NCBI GenBank assembly: GCA_947039275.1
Contig: CAMQYL010000032.1
Coordinates: 1 to 30,444, forward strand
Direction: 5' to 3'
Length of the DNA: 30,444 nt
DNA from: Amulumruptor sp947039275
GTDB taxonomy: Bacteria; Bacteroidota; Bacteroidia; Bacteroidales; Muribaculaceae
The notes beneath the pieces were generated by a model. It had not been told where the DNA came from and did not search any database. It saw only the letters and a list, made by a program, of their open reading frames with translations. The translations under genes were made by a program, and so were the position numbers. Each line of letters opens with the position of its first letter. Within the stretch, counting starts at the first letter, position 1. This document shows, in pieces, positions 1 to 6,974 of this stretch.

Positions 1-34
1 AGTTAACCTTTTCTTTGCAGGTGCAAATCTAATA

Positions 35-189
35 GAGGGGCTTGCCCCTCGGTAAACGTCAACCTCTGTCACGTGCTGCGCTTTGCCGCAGCGCATCAAA
101 CGCTGTGATGCTCAACATGATAGAACTGATGCGCTGCGGCAAAGCGCAGCGCGTACATTCTCCATACCTTACCGAGGGGCAAGCCCCTC
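35..189. repeat. Nested palindromic repeat element (BIME/MITE-like)
   Basis: Two nested perfect inverted repeats. The outer arms at 35-55 and 169-189 are 21 bp; the inner arms at 75-98 and 127-150 are 24 bp. Each arm is itself a hairpin: GAGGGGC-TT-GCCCCTC in the outer arm and GCTGCG...CGCAGC in the inner. The element can therefore fold as four small hairpins or one long cruciform, as in bacterial interspersed mosaic elements made of REP units in opposite orientation. No plausible protein is encoded. A weak open frame across it is a by-product of its GC-rich composition. Confidence 0.8.
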
Positions 190-204
190 GGCTAACAGAG
201 AGAT

Positions 205-333
205 GCGCCCACAAGGGGCGCGAATTGCTTGCAAATCCTTAAGTTAGGGACATTGTGCCGTGGTATGTCCGCCTATTAGATATGGTATGTGCATATGTCG
301 TAGGAAGCGGACATGCCACGGCATGTCCCTACA
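205..333. repeat. Second palindromic repeat, related to the element at 11641-11831
   Basis: Bases 205-270 match 11761-11825 with about five differences, including the GCGCCC-acaa-GGGGCGC hairpin, the shared block around CAAATCCTTAAGTTAG and the GACATTG...CCGTGG block. Downstream, 257-272 and 307-322 form an imperfect inverted repeat (15 of 16). The right end carries the self-complementary core GACATGCC-AC-GGCATGTC followed by CCTACA. The element has no coding content and sits directly next to the element at 35-189. Confidence 0.75.
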
Positions 334-350
334 ACTATGGGACGCTTAAA

Positions 351-394
351 CAAGTCAGGGGGGCGCATCCATCGGATGCGCCCCCCCTGACTTG
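351..394 (-). terminator. Hairpin downstream of spt
   Basis: A near-perfect stem (351-370 with 374-394, one extra C on the right arm, 3-base loop) lies 19 bases past the stop of the minus-strand serine palmitoyltransferase gene. On the minus strand it is followed by TTTAAGC, a weak U-tract. The position suggests a transcription terminator. It could also be one more palindromic repeat, since it adjoins the repeat block. Confidence 0.55.
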
Positions 395-412
395 TTGGGT
401 CGCCTGCTTTTC

Positions 413-1600
413 TTATGGGATGAGGTTGTAGCGGCGGAATACTTTCTGAATCTTCTCCAGCGCGGTCTGCACCTGCTCCTTGGTGTGGGTGCCCATTAGG
501 CTGAAGCGGATGAGGGTGTCGTGGGGTGCTACTGCCGGTGATACTACGGGGTTGACAAACACGCCTTCGTCGAAGAGATCGCGGGTTATGGTAAATGTCA
601 GGTTGTTGTCGCGGATGTAGAGGGGGATGATAGGGGTGGATGTGTTGCCTATCTCGCATCCCATGTTGCGGAATCCCTCGAGTGCGAAGTTGGTGTTTTC
701 CCACAGCTGCTCCTGGCGCTCAGGCTCGGTCTCCATGATTTCCAGAGCCTTGAGGGCTGCTGCTGTGGATGCCGGAGTGATGCTGGCGGTGAATATGTAG
801 CTGCGTGAGTGATGTCGGAGGAAGTTGGTGATTTCCTTGTCTGTAGCAATGAATCCTCCGAGCGATGCAAATGACTTGGAGAATGTCCCCATGATGAGGT
901 CTACATCGTCCTGTACGCCGAAATGGTGGCATACTCCGCGACCGCCCTTGCCGAACACTCCGATGCCATGAGCCTCGTCGACCATCACGCTCGCGTCATA
1001 TTTCTTGGCGAGACGGACTATTTCGGGTACGTTGGCTACATCGCCTTCCATGGAGAAGACACCGTCGGTGACGATGAGCTTCACCTTGTCAGGTTCGCAC
1101 TTCTGGAGCTGCTTTTCAAGCGACTCCATGTCGTTGTGCTTGTATTTGAGCGACTGGCTGAACGACAGGCGTCTGCCCTCGATGATGGATGCGTGATCCT
1201 GTTCGTCCCAGAGGATGTAGTCTTCGCGACCGGTGAGGGCGGATACCACGCCGAGATTCACTCCGAATCCAGTGCTGTATATCATGACGTCCTCTTTGCC
1301 GATGTATTCGGCTATACGCGCTTCGAGTTGCTTATGTAGGTCAAGTGTGCCGTTGAGAAACGGTGAGCCTGCGCAGCCTGTGCCGTATTTTTTTGTAGCC
1401 TCGATGGCTGCCTCTTTGATGCGGGGGTCGTTGACAAGACCTGTGTAGCAGTTTGATCCGAACATCAGCACCTTGCGGCCGTTGATTATGACTTCAGGAT
1501 CCTGCTCACTCGAAATGGCACGGAAATAAGGGTAAATGCCTGCTGCCTTAGCTTCTTGTGGGGCTGTGTAGCGTGCAAGCTTAGCCTGTAGTAGCTTCAT
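413..1600 (-). CDS. spt: Serine palmitoyltransferase (alpha-oxoamine synthase family)
   Basis: PLP-dependent condensation of L-serine with an acyl-CoA to 3-ketosphinganine, the first step of sphingolipid synthesis, in the cytosol. At 395 residues it has the usual length. Visible marks are the aspartate-histidine pair of DHAS (H136, stacks on PLP), VMVDEAHGIGVFG (D208 binds the PLP nitrogen) and the Schiff-base lysine K242 in GTFSKSFASLGG. The sequence resembles the Bacteroides enzyme as I remember it, notably YPYFR near residue 23 and the SGCAG-like segment at 74-78. Closely related alternatives are 8-amino-7-oxononanoate synthase (BioF) and 2-amino-3-ketobutyrate CoA ligase (Kbl). No biotin genes lie nearby, and the Bacteroidales context favours Spt. 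The ATG at 1600 has a TAAATTTG promoter-like box 26-33 bases upstream. The gene stands alone, divergent from the gene at 1923. Confidence 0.88.
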   Translation of the reverse strand: MKLLQAKLARYTAPQEAKAAGIYPYFRAISSEQDPEVIINGRKVLMFGSNCYTGLVNDPRIKEAAIEATKKYGTGCAGSPFLNGTLDLHKQLEARIAEYIGKEDVMIYSTGFGVNLGVVSALTGREDYILWDEQDHASIIEGRRLSFSQSLKYKHNDMESLEKQLQKCEPDKVKLIVTDGVFSMEGDVANVPEIVRLAKKYDASVMVDEAHGIGVFGKGGRGVCHHFGVQDDVDLIMGTFSKSFASLGGFIATDKEITNFLRHHSRSYIFTASITPASTAAALKALEIMETEPERQEQLWENTNFALEGFRNMGCEIGNTSTPIIPLYIRDNNLTFTITRDLFDEGVFVNPVVSPAVAPHDTLIRFSLMGTHTKEQVQTALEKIQKVFRRYNLIP

Positions 1601-1625
1601 ATGGGGATGAATTGTAATTAGGCTG

Positions 1626-1633
1626 CAAATTTA
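1626..1633 (-). promoter_or_regulatory. Possible -7 box for spt
   Basis: On the minus strand this reads TAAATTTG, a match to the Bacteroidota -7 consensus TAnnTTTG, 26 bases before the spt ATG. I see no convincing TTTG at the expected upstream spacing, so the call is weak. Confidence 0.4.
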
Positions 1634-1779
1634 CGCAAATTTTCTCATTTATTGTCCTGCTGGGCTTGTTTTTTAACGGATTGTTTTGCGATTTTATATT
1701 TATAATTAAGGTGTGACAAATGAGGCTGCGGAGCCAGTATGTTATTGCACGGATTGGGTGAGATTTTTTTCATAAAAAG

Positions 1780-1811
1780 TTTGCATGTTTGTTGAGTTAT
1801 TGATTACTTTG
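1780..1811 (+). promoter_or_regulatory. Bacteroidota promoter for the gene at 1923
   Basis: TTTG at 1780-1783, then exactly 20 bases, then TTACTTTG at 1804-1811 (one mismatch to TAnnTTTG). This is the spacing expected of the major sigma factor in Bacteroides. It predicts a transcript start near 1818 and an untranslated leader of about 105 bases before the ATG. The rest of the 1601-1922 gap is AT-rich and holds nothing else I can name. Confidence 0.6.
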
Positions 1812-1922
1812 CGTCAAATATCGTTGACGAGGTGCTTGTGAGGCGGTTTTTGACCTCATGTGCTTTGGTTGATGACAACTCATGGAAACATAAACAACAA
1901 CTATAACATACGTAATTAAACA

Positions 1923-2486
1923 ATGATTTTTACATTCCGCATAGTCTCTGATGAGGTGGATAATTTCAAGCGTGAGATTAAGATTGATGCTGATAACACT
2001 TTTCTTGACCTCCGTAATGCCATCTGCGATAGTGTCGGCTACGATAAGAATCAGATGAGCTCTTTTTTTCTCTGCGAGGACGGATGGGAAAAGAGCAAGG
2101 AGATCACACTCGAGGATATGGGCTCAGACAGCTCGGAGGAGGTCTATATCATGGATGAGTGTCCCCTGAGTGATTTCATAGAGGATGAAGGGCAGCGTCT
2201 TATATTTGTATTTGACTATATGACTGACCGCTCGTTTTTCATGGAGATGAAGAAGAGCGAGCCTGGCAAGCACCTCAGCGAGCCTTACTGCTCTATATCT
2301 ATGGGCAAGGCTCCGGCACAGTTTGTAGATCTTGACGAATTTGATGCCAAGTCTGACGCCAAAGCAGCAGCCAAAGCCGCCCAGATCGCCGATGACGACA
2401 TGGATGCCGATTTCTACGGTTCGGAGGATTATAATGACGACGAGTTCTCTCTTGACAATTTTGACGAGATGAGCCTTGACGAGTAA
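1923..2486 (+). CDS. Plasmid pRiA4b ORF-3-like family protein
   Basis: 187 residues. Residues 1 to about 130 resemble the pRiA4b ORF-3-like family (PF07929 type): an opening strand MIFTFRI followed by a segment resembling ubiquitin-type folds (FLDLRNAICDSVGYD), then FFLCEDGW and FVFDYMTDRSFFMEM. The family's function is not established. Residues 131-187 form a tail of alanine and lysine followed by a strongly acidic stretch rich in Asp, Glu, Asn and Tyr, ending EMSLDE; it is probably disordered. The ATG is preceded by an A-rich stretch without a clear ribosome-binding site, as is common in this phylum. The gene is monocistronic, between its own promoter (1780-1811) and a strong terminator (2509-2550). 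The family call rests on remembered sequence pattern only. Confidence 0.75.
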   Translation: MIFTFRIVSDEVDNFKREIKIDADNTFLDLRNAICDSVGYDKNQMSSFFLCEDGWEKSKEITLEDMGSDSSEEVYIMDECPLSDFIEDEGQRLIFVFDYMTDRSFFMEMKKSEPGKHLSEPYCSISMGKAPAQFVDLDEFDAKSDAKAAAKAAQIADDDMDADFYGSEDYNDDEFSLDNFDEMSLDE

Positions 2487-2508
2487 TATTCCTGCGGTTC
2501 CGATATAT

Positions 2509-2550
2509 GCAAGGCGGGCGTTGATATAGACAACGTCCGCCTTGCTTTTT
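2509..2550 (+). terminator. Intrinsic terminator
   Basis: A 15-bp stem (2509-2523 with 2531-2545, one G-T pair) with a 7-base loop is followed by TTTTT. It ends the gene at 1923-2486. The convergent minus-strand gene stops 3 bases away at 2553, so the hairpin may also protect against read-through from that side, although no T-run follows on the minus strand. Confidence 0.9.
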
Positions 2551-2552
2551 CA

Positions 2553-2924
2553 TTATATTGTGGCGATTGCCTCAGGTTTGTCGTTGTGGTAACGAAGATA
2601 GACATTGCGGCTTGCGCGTGACAGCATCCACGATGTGATGGCGAGCATGTGGCAGATTGCCGGGGTCGCTCTATATAATAGGTGATTCATGCGGTGCAGG
2701 GTTTTCGCACGTTGCATTGCGGCAGACTTGCGGATGAATGCTCCCAGATAGCATAGTCGGTTTCCTACCATGTCTATGGCTTCTTTGACCTCGCGAAAAA
2801 AATCTATGGCGGCAGACAAGATTGTGCATACGCCTGTGACGAGCCATTGTAAGATGCGGAGGGAGATTACGAGGACGGCTGCGGCGATGAGCAGACTGGC
2901 GGTAAGGATGAGGATGGTTTTCAT
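2553..2924 (-). CDS. Small basic membrane protein, unknown function
   Basis: 123 residues from the ATG at 2924. An upstream in-frame ATG at 3014 would add 30 residues of unlikely composition (many Cys, Arg and Pro), so I chose MKTILILTASLLI, which begins with a clear transmembrane or signal-anchor segment (about residues 3-22) continuing into a hydrophobic stretch to about 45. The remainder is an amphipathic basic region rich in Arg, His and Lys, with a further moderately hydrophobic segment near residues 86-98. I recognise no domain. It is alone on its strand, converging on the gene at 1923. Its upstream region holds a promoter-like signal and a strong hairpin (see 3036-3197). Confidence 0.6.
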   Translation of the reverse strand: MKTILILTASLLIAAAVLVISLRILQWLVTGVCTILSAAIDFFREVKEAIDMVGNRLCYLGAFIRKSAAMQRAKTLHRMNHLLYRATPAICHMLAITSWMLSRASRNVYLRYHNDKPEAIATI

Positions 2925-3035
2925 ATCTGTATAAGTTTTAGGTTTGTTTAGGCGTTCAGGTCGGATGCCCCGATTACACTTGCAAATTTCCGCAATAGGA
3001 TGTGCAATCATCAAGCACAGCTACGTTAATGAAAT

Positions 3036-3075
3036 ACAACAAGGAGCGACATTTCACAATGTCGCTCCTTGTTGT
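3036..3075 (-). terminator. Perfect 18-bp hairpin, possible terminator or attenuator
   Basis: The arms at 3036-3053 and 3058-3075 are exact inverse complements around the loop TCAC. On the minus strand the hairpin is followed by TATTTCATT, a weak U-rich tail. On the plus strand no T-run follows. No plus-strand gene ends nearby, so a minus-strand role is more plausible. Confidence 0.5.
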
Positions 3076-3197
3076 GCCGTATCAACGACGGCTAAGAGTT
3101 TTTATCTAAAAACACATCTTTCTTACCAATTCTTATTTCTTGCATTAACCTAAAAACATCAGTTTTTATAGATGAGAATGTATGTCTTTGTTGTTGA
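3036..3197 (-). ncRNA. Candidate leader RNA or small RNA upstream of the small membrane protein
   Basis: A promoter-like signal on the minus strand (3203-3234) would start a transcript near 3197. The transcript would carry two short stems made of the same blocks: AAAAAC/GTTTTT at 3152-3167 and again at 3098-3113. These blocks can also pair crosswise. It would then reach an 18-bp perfect hairpin (3036-3053 with 3058-3075, loop of 4) followed on the minus strand by TATTTCATT. There is no good open reading frame. It could be a free small RNA of about 160 bases, or an attenuator-like leader of the gene at 2553-2924. No known RNA family is recognised. Confidence 0.35.
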
Positions 3198-3202
3198 CGA
3201 TG

Positions 3203-3234
3203 CAAAGTTACGTGATAGGTCAATCGTTTGCAAT
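3203..3234 (-). promoter_or_regulatory. Minus-strand Bacteroidota-type promoter
   Basis: On the minus strand there is ATTG (3234-3231), 20 bases, then TAACTTTG (3210-3203), a full match to TAnnTTTG with correct spacing. It lies about 280 bases before the ATG at 2924. The surrounding stretch 3211-3490 is AT-rich, with a 12-base direct repeat AAATATAGATTG at 3247-3258 and 3324-3335, and nothing else that I can identify. Confidence 0.5.
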
Positions 3235-3561
3235 CAAATATTATGCAAATATAGATTGTTTAAAGTGTATTATTAAATTAAAGTACTATAAATCAATTTG
3301 TTGTCTTATAGCTGTCTGCTATTAAATATAGATTGATATATGACATGTTTGGATGAGATATAGCGATGATATCAGGCTTTTGCAGCCTTCATGGATGGCA
3401 GACATGGCTTGTTTGGGGCGCCATCAGTCGCTTTTTGATGCCATATAATCTTTTTTAATATCAAGCCTGTAAGTTTTCTGCTACTTTTTCACTACTTTAG
3501 CTGTTGTATTTATTATAATATGTGTCTGGCTTTAGCCTTTACACGTTCAACTACGCATTTT

Positions 3562-4005
3562 ATGGAAAGAATAAAAGTTAAAATAATTAACCGTTCTGGT
3601 CACGAACTACCGGCTTATGAGACTCCCTCGTCTGCCGGAATGGATATTCACGCATGTCTTGATGAACCTGTGGTGCTCAAACCGCTTCAGAGGGCATTGA
3701 TTCCTACAGGTCTGAGGATCCAGCTCCCGCAGGGTCACGAGTGTCAGATACGGCCCCGTAGCGGTCTCGCTCTAAAGCATGGGATATCGCTTGTCAACAC
3801 TCCTGGTACCGTTGACGCTGATTATCGCGGCGAGATAGGAGTGATAATGATAAATCTCTCTGACGAGCCGTTTACCATCAATGACGGCGAGCGTATAGCC
3901 CAGATGGTCATCACCCAGTATTCACATGTGGAATGGGAGCAGGTAGACGAACTTGACCGGACCAAACGCGGCGACGGCGGATTCGGTCATACTGGTGTTG
4001 ACTGA
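3562..4005 (+). CDS. dut: dUTP diphosphatase (trimeric dUTPase)
   Basis: Hydrolyses dUTP to dUMP and pyrophosphate, keeping uracil out of DNA and supplying dUMP for thymidylate synthesis. At 147 residues it is standard length. All five trimeric dUTPase motifs are visible in order: SAGMDI (24-29), PRSGLA (65-70), NTPGTVDADYRGEIG (79-93), ERIAQMVI (110-117) and the C-terminal arm RGDGGFGHTG (136-145). The Asp of motif 3 (D85, in DADYRG) activates water. I chose the ATG at 3562; an in-frame ATG at 3520 would add 14 residues not seen in the family. It is followed after 78 bases by the TPR gene and DUF4292 gene on the same strand, an order I recall from other Bacteroidales. Confidence 0.95.
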   Translation: MERIKVKIINRSGHELPAYETPSSAGMDIHACLDEPVVLKPLQRALIPTGLRIQLPQGHECQIRPRSGLALKHGISLVNTPGTVDADYRGEIGVIMINLSDEPFTINDGERIAQMVITQYSHVEWEQVDELDRTKRGDGGFGHTGVD

Positions 4006-4083
4006 CTCTTATGTGATGCGCTTGATGGCGAAATCGTCGCAGCTATAAATTGAACCGAACTAAATCAAACAAGACCGACAGAG

Positions 4084-5931
4084 GTGGCAAAACACACACA
4101 TACATTATGGCATGTAGCACTGGTGGCGGTGCTTATTGTGCTGATACCGTCCATAGCCGGATCAAAATCCGCCAACTGGGACGATGAAGCAGCTCGCCGT
4201 AAAGCCGACTATATATTCCTTGAGGCGGGGCATCAGAAGGCGTTGGATGCCAATGACGCTTACTTTGACCTGCTAAAGAGTGCATTACGAGAGAACCCTG
4301 ATGACAAGATGCTGGATTTCAGCTACGGCTTCTACCAGATTATGGTCAGCGGCAAGGATTCAGCTGCCATAGCACGTGGATATGACCGCATGCAGGGTTA
4401 TTTCTACGCCCATCCCGAGGATTTCTACAGCAGCGTCACATATGGACGGGTAAGCGAGATGCTCGGGCGCCCTGGAGAGGCGAGGGAGGTGTGGCGAAAG
4501 CTCCATACTATATATCCTGACCGCACCGAAGTGGCTTACCGATATGCTGAGGCGCTTCTCAACGCCAGCGATACGCTTCTCAACGCCAAGGCGATAGCCC
4601 TCTATGACTCACTGGAGATTATGGACGGCAAGGACATACAGGTGTCCAACTCCAAAATCAGGTATTACCTTAGCCGAAATGACACAGCTCGCGTATATGA
4701 CGAGCTCCAGTCGCTACTGACTGCCTTTCCCCGCTCGGCTCAGATTTCGTCATATGCCGGCGACGTGCATGCCGCTCTCGGCGACAAGGCTGGTGCGCTG
4801 GATTTCTACCGCAATGCCTGTGAGGTGGATTCCACTGACGGATACGCGTTTTATTCGCTGGCTAACTTCTACAACAGTCAGGGCGACACTGAGGCTTACA
4901 AGCGTGAAATCGTCAATGCTCTGAGGAAGACTTCGCTGGATCTTGACACAAAGCTTCAGATACTCAAATCTGTCGTAGAAAACGGACAAGGAGATGACCT
5001 CATGGCTGATACGGTTGCTGTGGCGGACACGGTGGCAGTTGAAGCGCTCCCGGCTGACTCCATAGCAGCCAACCGCATCGCTCAGCGCGATGCCGAAATA
5101 GAGAGCCTGTTTAAAATAGTGCTTGACGAGCATCCCCACGAGCCTGATGCTTACAAGTTCTATGCAAGCTACCTCCTTTCTATGGCAGATTACAAGGCTG
5201 CTGCTGATATGCTCGCCCGTAGCCTCGAGCTGGATCCTGCCGACGAGGAGCAGTGGGTGGCTTTGATCTCTCTCAACATGCAGGCAAATGACCCTGAGAA
5301 GGTGGAAGCAAATGCTCTGCGTGCCATGCACTATTTCCCGTCTAACGGTCAGTTCCCGCTGATGCTGTCGGCTGCATACCAGCAGGAGCAGCGTTATGCA
5401 GATGCTCTCAAGATGCTCAACCAGTCAGAGGCATTGACTGATTCTACTGACATGGCTACACTGTCAGCTATCACCGGGGCAAAGGGAGATATAGAATATG
5501 CTTCAGGCGACAAGGCGAAGGCTTTCGGATTTTATCGTAAGGCGATAGAACTGTATCCGCAAAACTGGACTGCCCTCAACAACTGCGCATATTATCTCGC
5601 CTGTGAGGACCGCGACCTTGATGAGGCTCTCACCATGATCAAAAAGGCTGTGGAGGGACGCCCGGATGAACCTACATCGCTTGACACTTATGCCTGGGTG
5701 CTGTTTAAGCTCAAACGCTACCCCGAGGCAAAGGAAATCATAGACAAGGCTTTGTCGCTAACAGAGGCTGGCAATATGTCAGCCGAGGAGTATGACCATG
5801 CCGGAGACATATATTTCATGAATGGGGACCGTGACAAGGCTCTCGAATACTGGAAAGAGGCATTGAAACTTGACAATGGCAATGCCTCGATCAAGCGCAA
5901 AGTCAAAAACAAGACCATATTTTTTGATTGA
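4084..5931 (+). CDS. Exported tetratricopeptide repeat protein
   Basis: 615 residues starting at GTG. No upstream ATG fits, and the N-terminus VALVAVLIVLIPSIAGS (about 11-27) is a signal peptide, so the protein is probably periplasmic. Two blocks of TPR helices follow, at about residues 40-290 and 340-600, with typical units such as YAEALLNASDTLLNAKAIALYDSLE and DEALTMIKKAVEGRPDEP. Between them is a low-complexity linker with the duplicated hexamer ADTVAV (about 308-319). TPR arrays bind partner proteins; no catalytic domain is present. The stop at 5929-5931 is only 2 bases before the ATG of the DUF4292 lipoprotein, so the two are almost certainly co-translated and may work together at the envelope. 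In Bacteroides an M23 peptidase gene often follows, as I recall; here a terminator does instead. Confidence 0.85.
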   Translation: MAKHTHTLWHVALVAVLIVLIPSIAGSKSANWDDEAARRKADYIFLEAGHQKALDANDAYFDLLKSALRENPDDKMLDFSYGFYQIMVSGKDSAAIARGYDRMQGYFYAHPEDFYSSVTYGRVSEMLGRPGEAREVWRKLHTIYPDRTEVAYRYAEALLNASDTLLNAKAIALYDSLEIMDGKDIQVSNSKIRYYLSRNDTARVYDELQSLLTAFPRSAQISSYAGDVHAALGDKAGALDFYRNACEVDSTDGYAFYSLANFYNSQGDTEAYKREIVNALRKTSLDLDTKLQILKSVVENGQGDDLMADTVAVADTVAVEALPADSIAANRIAQRDAEIESLFKIVLDEHPHEPDAYKFYASYLLSMADYKAAADMLARSLELDPADEEQWVALISLNMQANDPEKVEANALRAMHYFPSNGQFPLMLSAAYQQEQRYADALKMLNQSEALTDSTDMATLSAITGAKGDIEYASGDKAKAFGFYRKAIELYPQNWTALNNCAYYLACEDRDLDEALTMIKKAVEGRPDEPTSLDTYAWVLFKLKRYPEAKEIIDKALSLTEAGNMSAEEYDHAGDIYFMNGDRDKALEYWKEALKLDNGNASIKRKVKNKTIFFD

Positions 5932-5933
5932 TC

Positions 5934-6776
5934 ATGACTCGTTATAAATCATGCGTATGCATATGGTCAGTGATTGCACTGACTGTGCTCCTTGCAGGCT
6001 GTCGGTCATCGCAGCAGACTGCAAAGCCTGTCGGTCCAGACGGGGCTGTGACAACATCGGGGCTGTCGGCACGTCTAAGCGAAGTTTCCGCTTCAATGCA
6101 TGGCTGGAAGTCGGTTAAGATGCCCATGAGCGTAAAGATTGAAAGTCCGGTCAAGGCATCGCTCGGAGGCACAGTGGTCATGCAGCGAGGGCGTGGCATC
6201 AGCATGTCGCTCCGTTTCATGGGGCTCGTGGAGGTGGGCACGCTAACGGTTACCGATGACTCAATAACGGTTATTGACAAATACCACAAGCTGTATCTGA
6301 CCGAATCGGTCAGCGGGCTCCTTGACGGATTGGATTTCACGGTTGACAATCTTCAGGACATATTGCTCGGGCGGCCGTTTGTGGCTGGCAGAGCTGGTTT
6401 TGCGCCTTCAAGCGACCTGACATTGAATAAGCTCTCGGCGGATACGTGGTCTGTGACACCGCCGCCGTTTGATGCACGTTGGGATTACTCGTTTGTATTC
6501 GACACATTCAATCTTCTCAAAGAGCTGGTAGTCTCGACAGCTGGTCAACCCAAAGCTGTCATAAGTTACGAGGGAGTGGAAACTCAGACTCCGTCAGGTC
6601 CGATAGCAAGCAAGATGACGGTAGCTGTATCCGGGCGTAAACCTGTCCGGCTCTCAGTATCGTTTAAAACCGGACGTGCCCAGTGGGATTCCTTGAGTGT
6701 GGAGTTGCCGGCAGTGCCTTCGGGTTATCGGCGCATCAAGCCCCATATGCTGGCGTCACTCCTCGGTGACATGTGA
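5934..6776 (+). CDS. DUF4292 domain lipoprotein
   Basis: 280 residues from the ATG at 5934, 2 bases after the stop of the TPR gene; a TTG at 5928 overlapping that stop is an alternative start. A lipoprotein signal peptide ends in the lipobox LLAGC (C23). The residues after Cys (RSSQQ) lack the acidic surface-export signal known in Bacteroides, so it is more likely to face the periplasm. The body is beta-rich (for example SVKIESPVKASLGGTVVMQRG and SLRFMGLVEVGTLTVTDDSITVID) and reads like a LolA/LolB-type beta-barrel sheet, consistent with DUF4292. A role in outer-membrane lipid or lipoprotein handling is inference. It is the last gene of the dut operon. Confidence 0.8.
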   Translation: MTRYKSCVCIWSVIALTVLLAGCRSSQQTAKPVGPDGAVTTSGLSARLSEVSASMHGWKSVKMPMSVKIESPVKASLGGTVVMQRGRGISMSLRFMGLVEVGTLTVTDDSITVIDKYHKLYLTESVSGLLDGLDFTVDNLQDILLGRPFVAGRAGFAPSSDLTLNKLSADTWSVTPPPFDARWDYSFVFDTFNLLKELVVSTAGQPKAVISYEGVETQTPSGPIASKMTVAVSGRKPVRLSVSFKTGRAQWDSLSVELPAVPSGYRRIKPHMLASLLGDM

Positions 6777-6795
6777 CCTTGGTGTCATGATATAT

Positions 6796-6830
6796 AAATA
6801 ATCGGGCTATGCTCGATTATTTATAGTTTT
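6796..6830 (+). terminator. Intrinsic terminator of the dut operon
   Basis: A 12-bp stem (6796-6807 with 6811-6822, one G-T pair) with the loop TAT is followed by a T-rich tail. It lies 20 bases after the DUF4292 stop. Confidence 0.85.
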
Positions 6831-6843
6831 TGATTTGATTTTT

Positions 6844-6875
6844 ATTGTGATTCACTGGCGGATTTGCTAATTTTG
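6844..6875 (+). promoter_or_regulatory. Bacteroidota promoter of the glycogen operon
   Basis: ATTG at 6844-6847, 20 bases, then TAATTTTG at 6868-6875, an exact TAnnTTTG. The predicted start is near 6882, giving a leader of about 93 bases. It lies immediately after the terminator of the previous operon. Confidence 0.65.
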
Positions 6876-6974
6876 GATGTCGGGTAAGGGGTGTTTCCCT
6901 CATCCGCCCTCATGCCATATGATGAGACATCGGACAATATATATGCTTTAAAATAACATAATACCTGAAAAACA

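Noticed and set aside
42..242. Open frame of 66 codons across the repeat block
   Set aside because: It consists of palindromic repeat sequence on both arms, with no protein-like composition and no ribosome-binding site.
35..333. CRISPR array
   Set aside because: The repeats are inverted and nested, with no regularly spaced direct repeats or unique spacers, and no cas genes are present.
3493..3500. TACTTTAG as a promoter for dut
   Set aside because: It has one mismatch to the -7 consensus and no -33 box at the right distance, so it is too weak to list as a feature.
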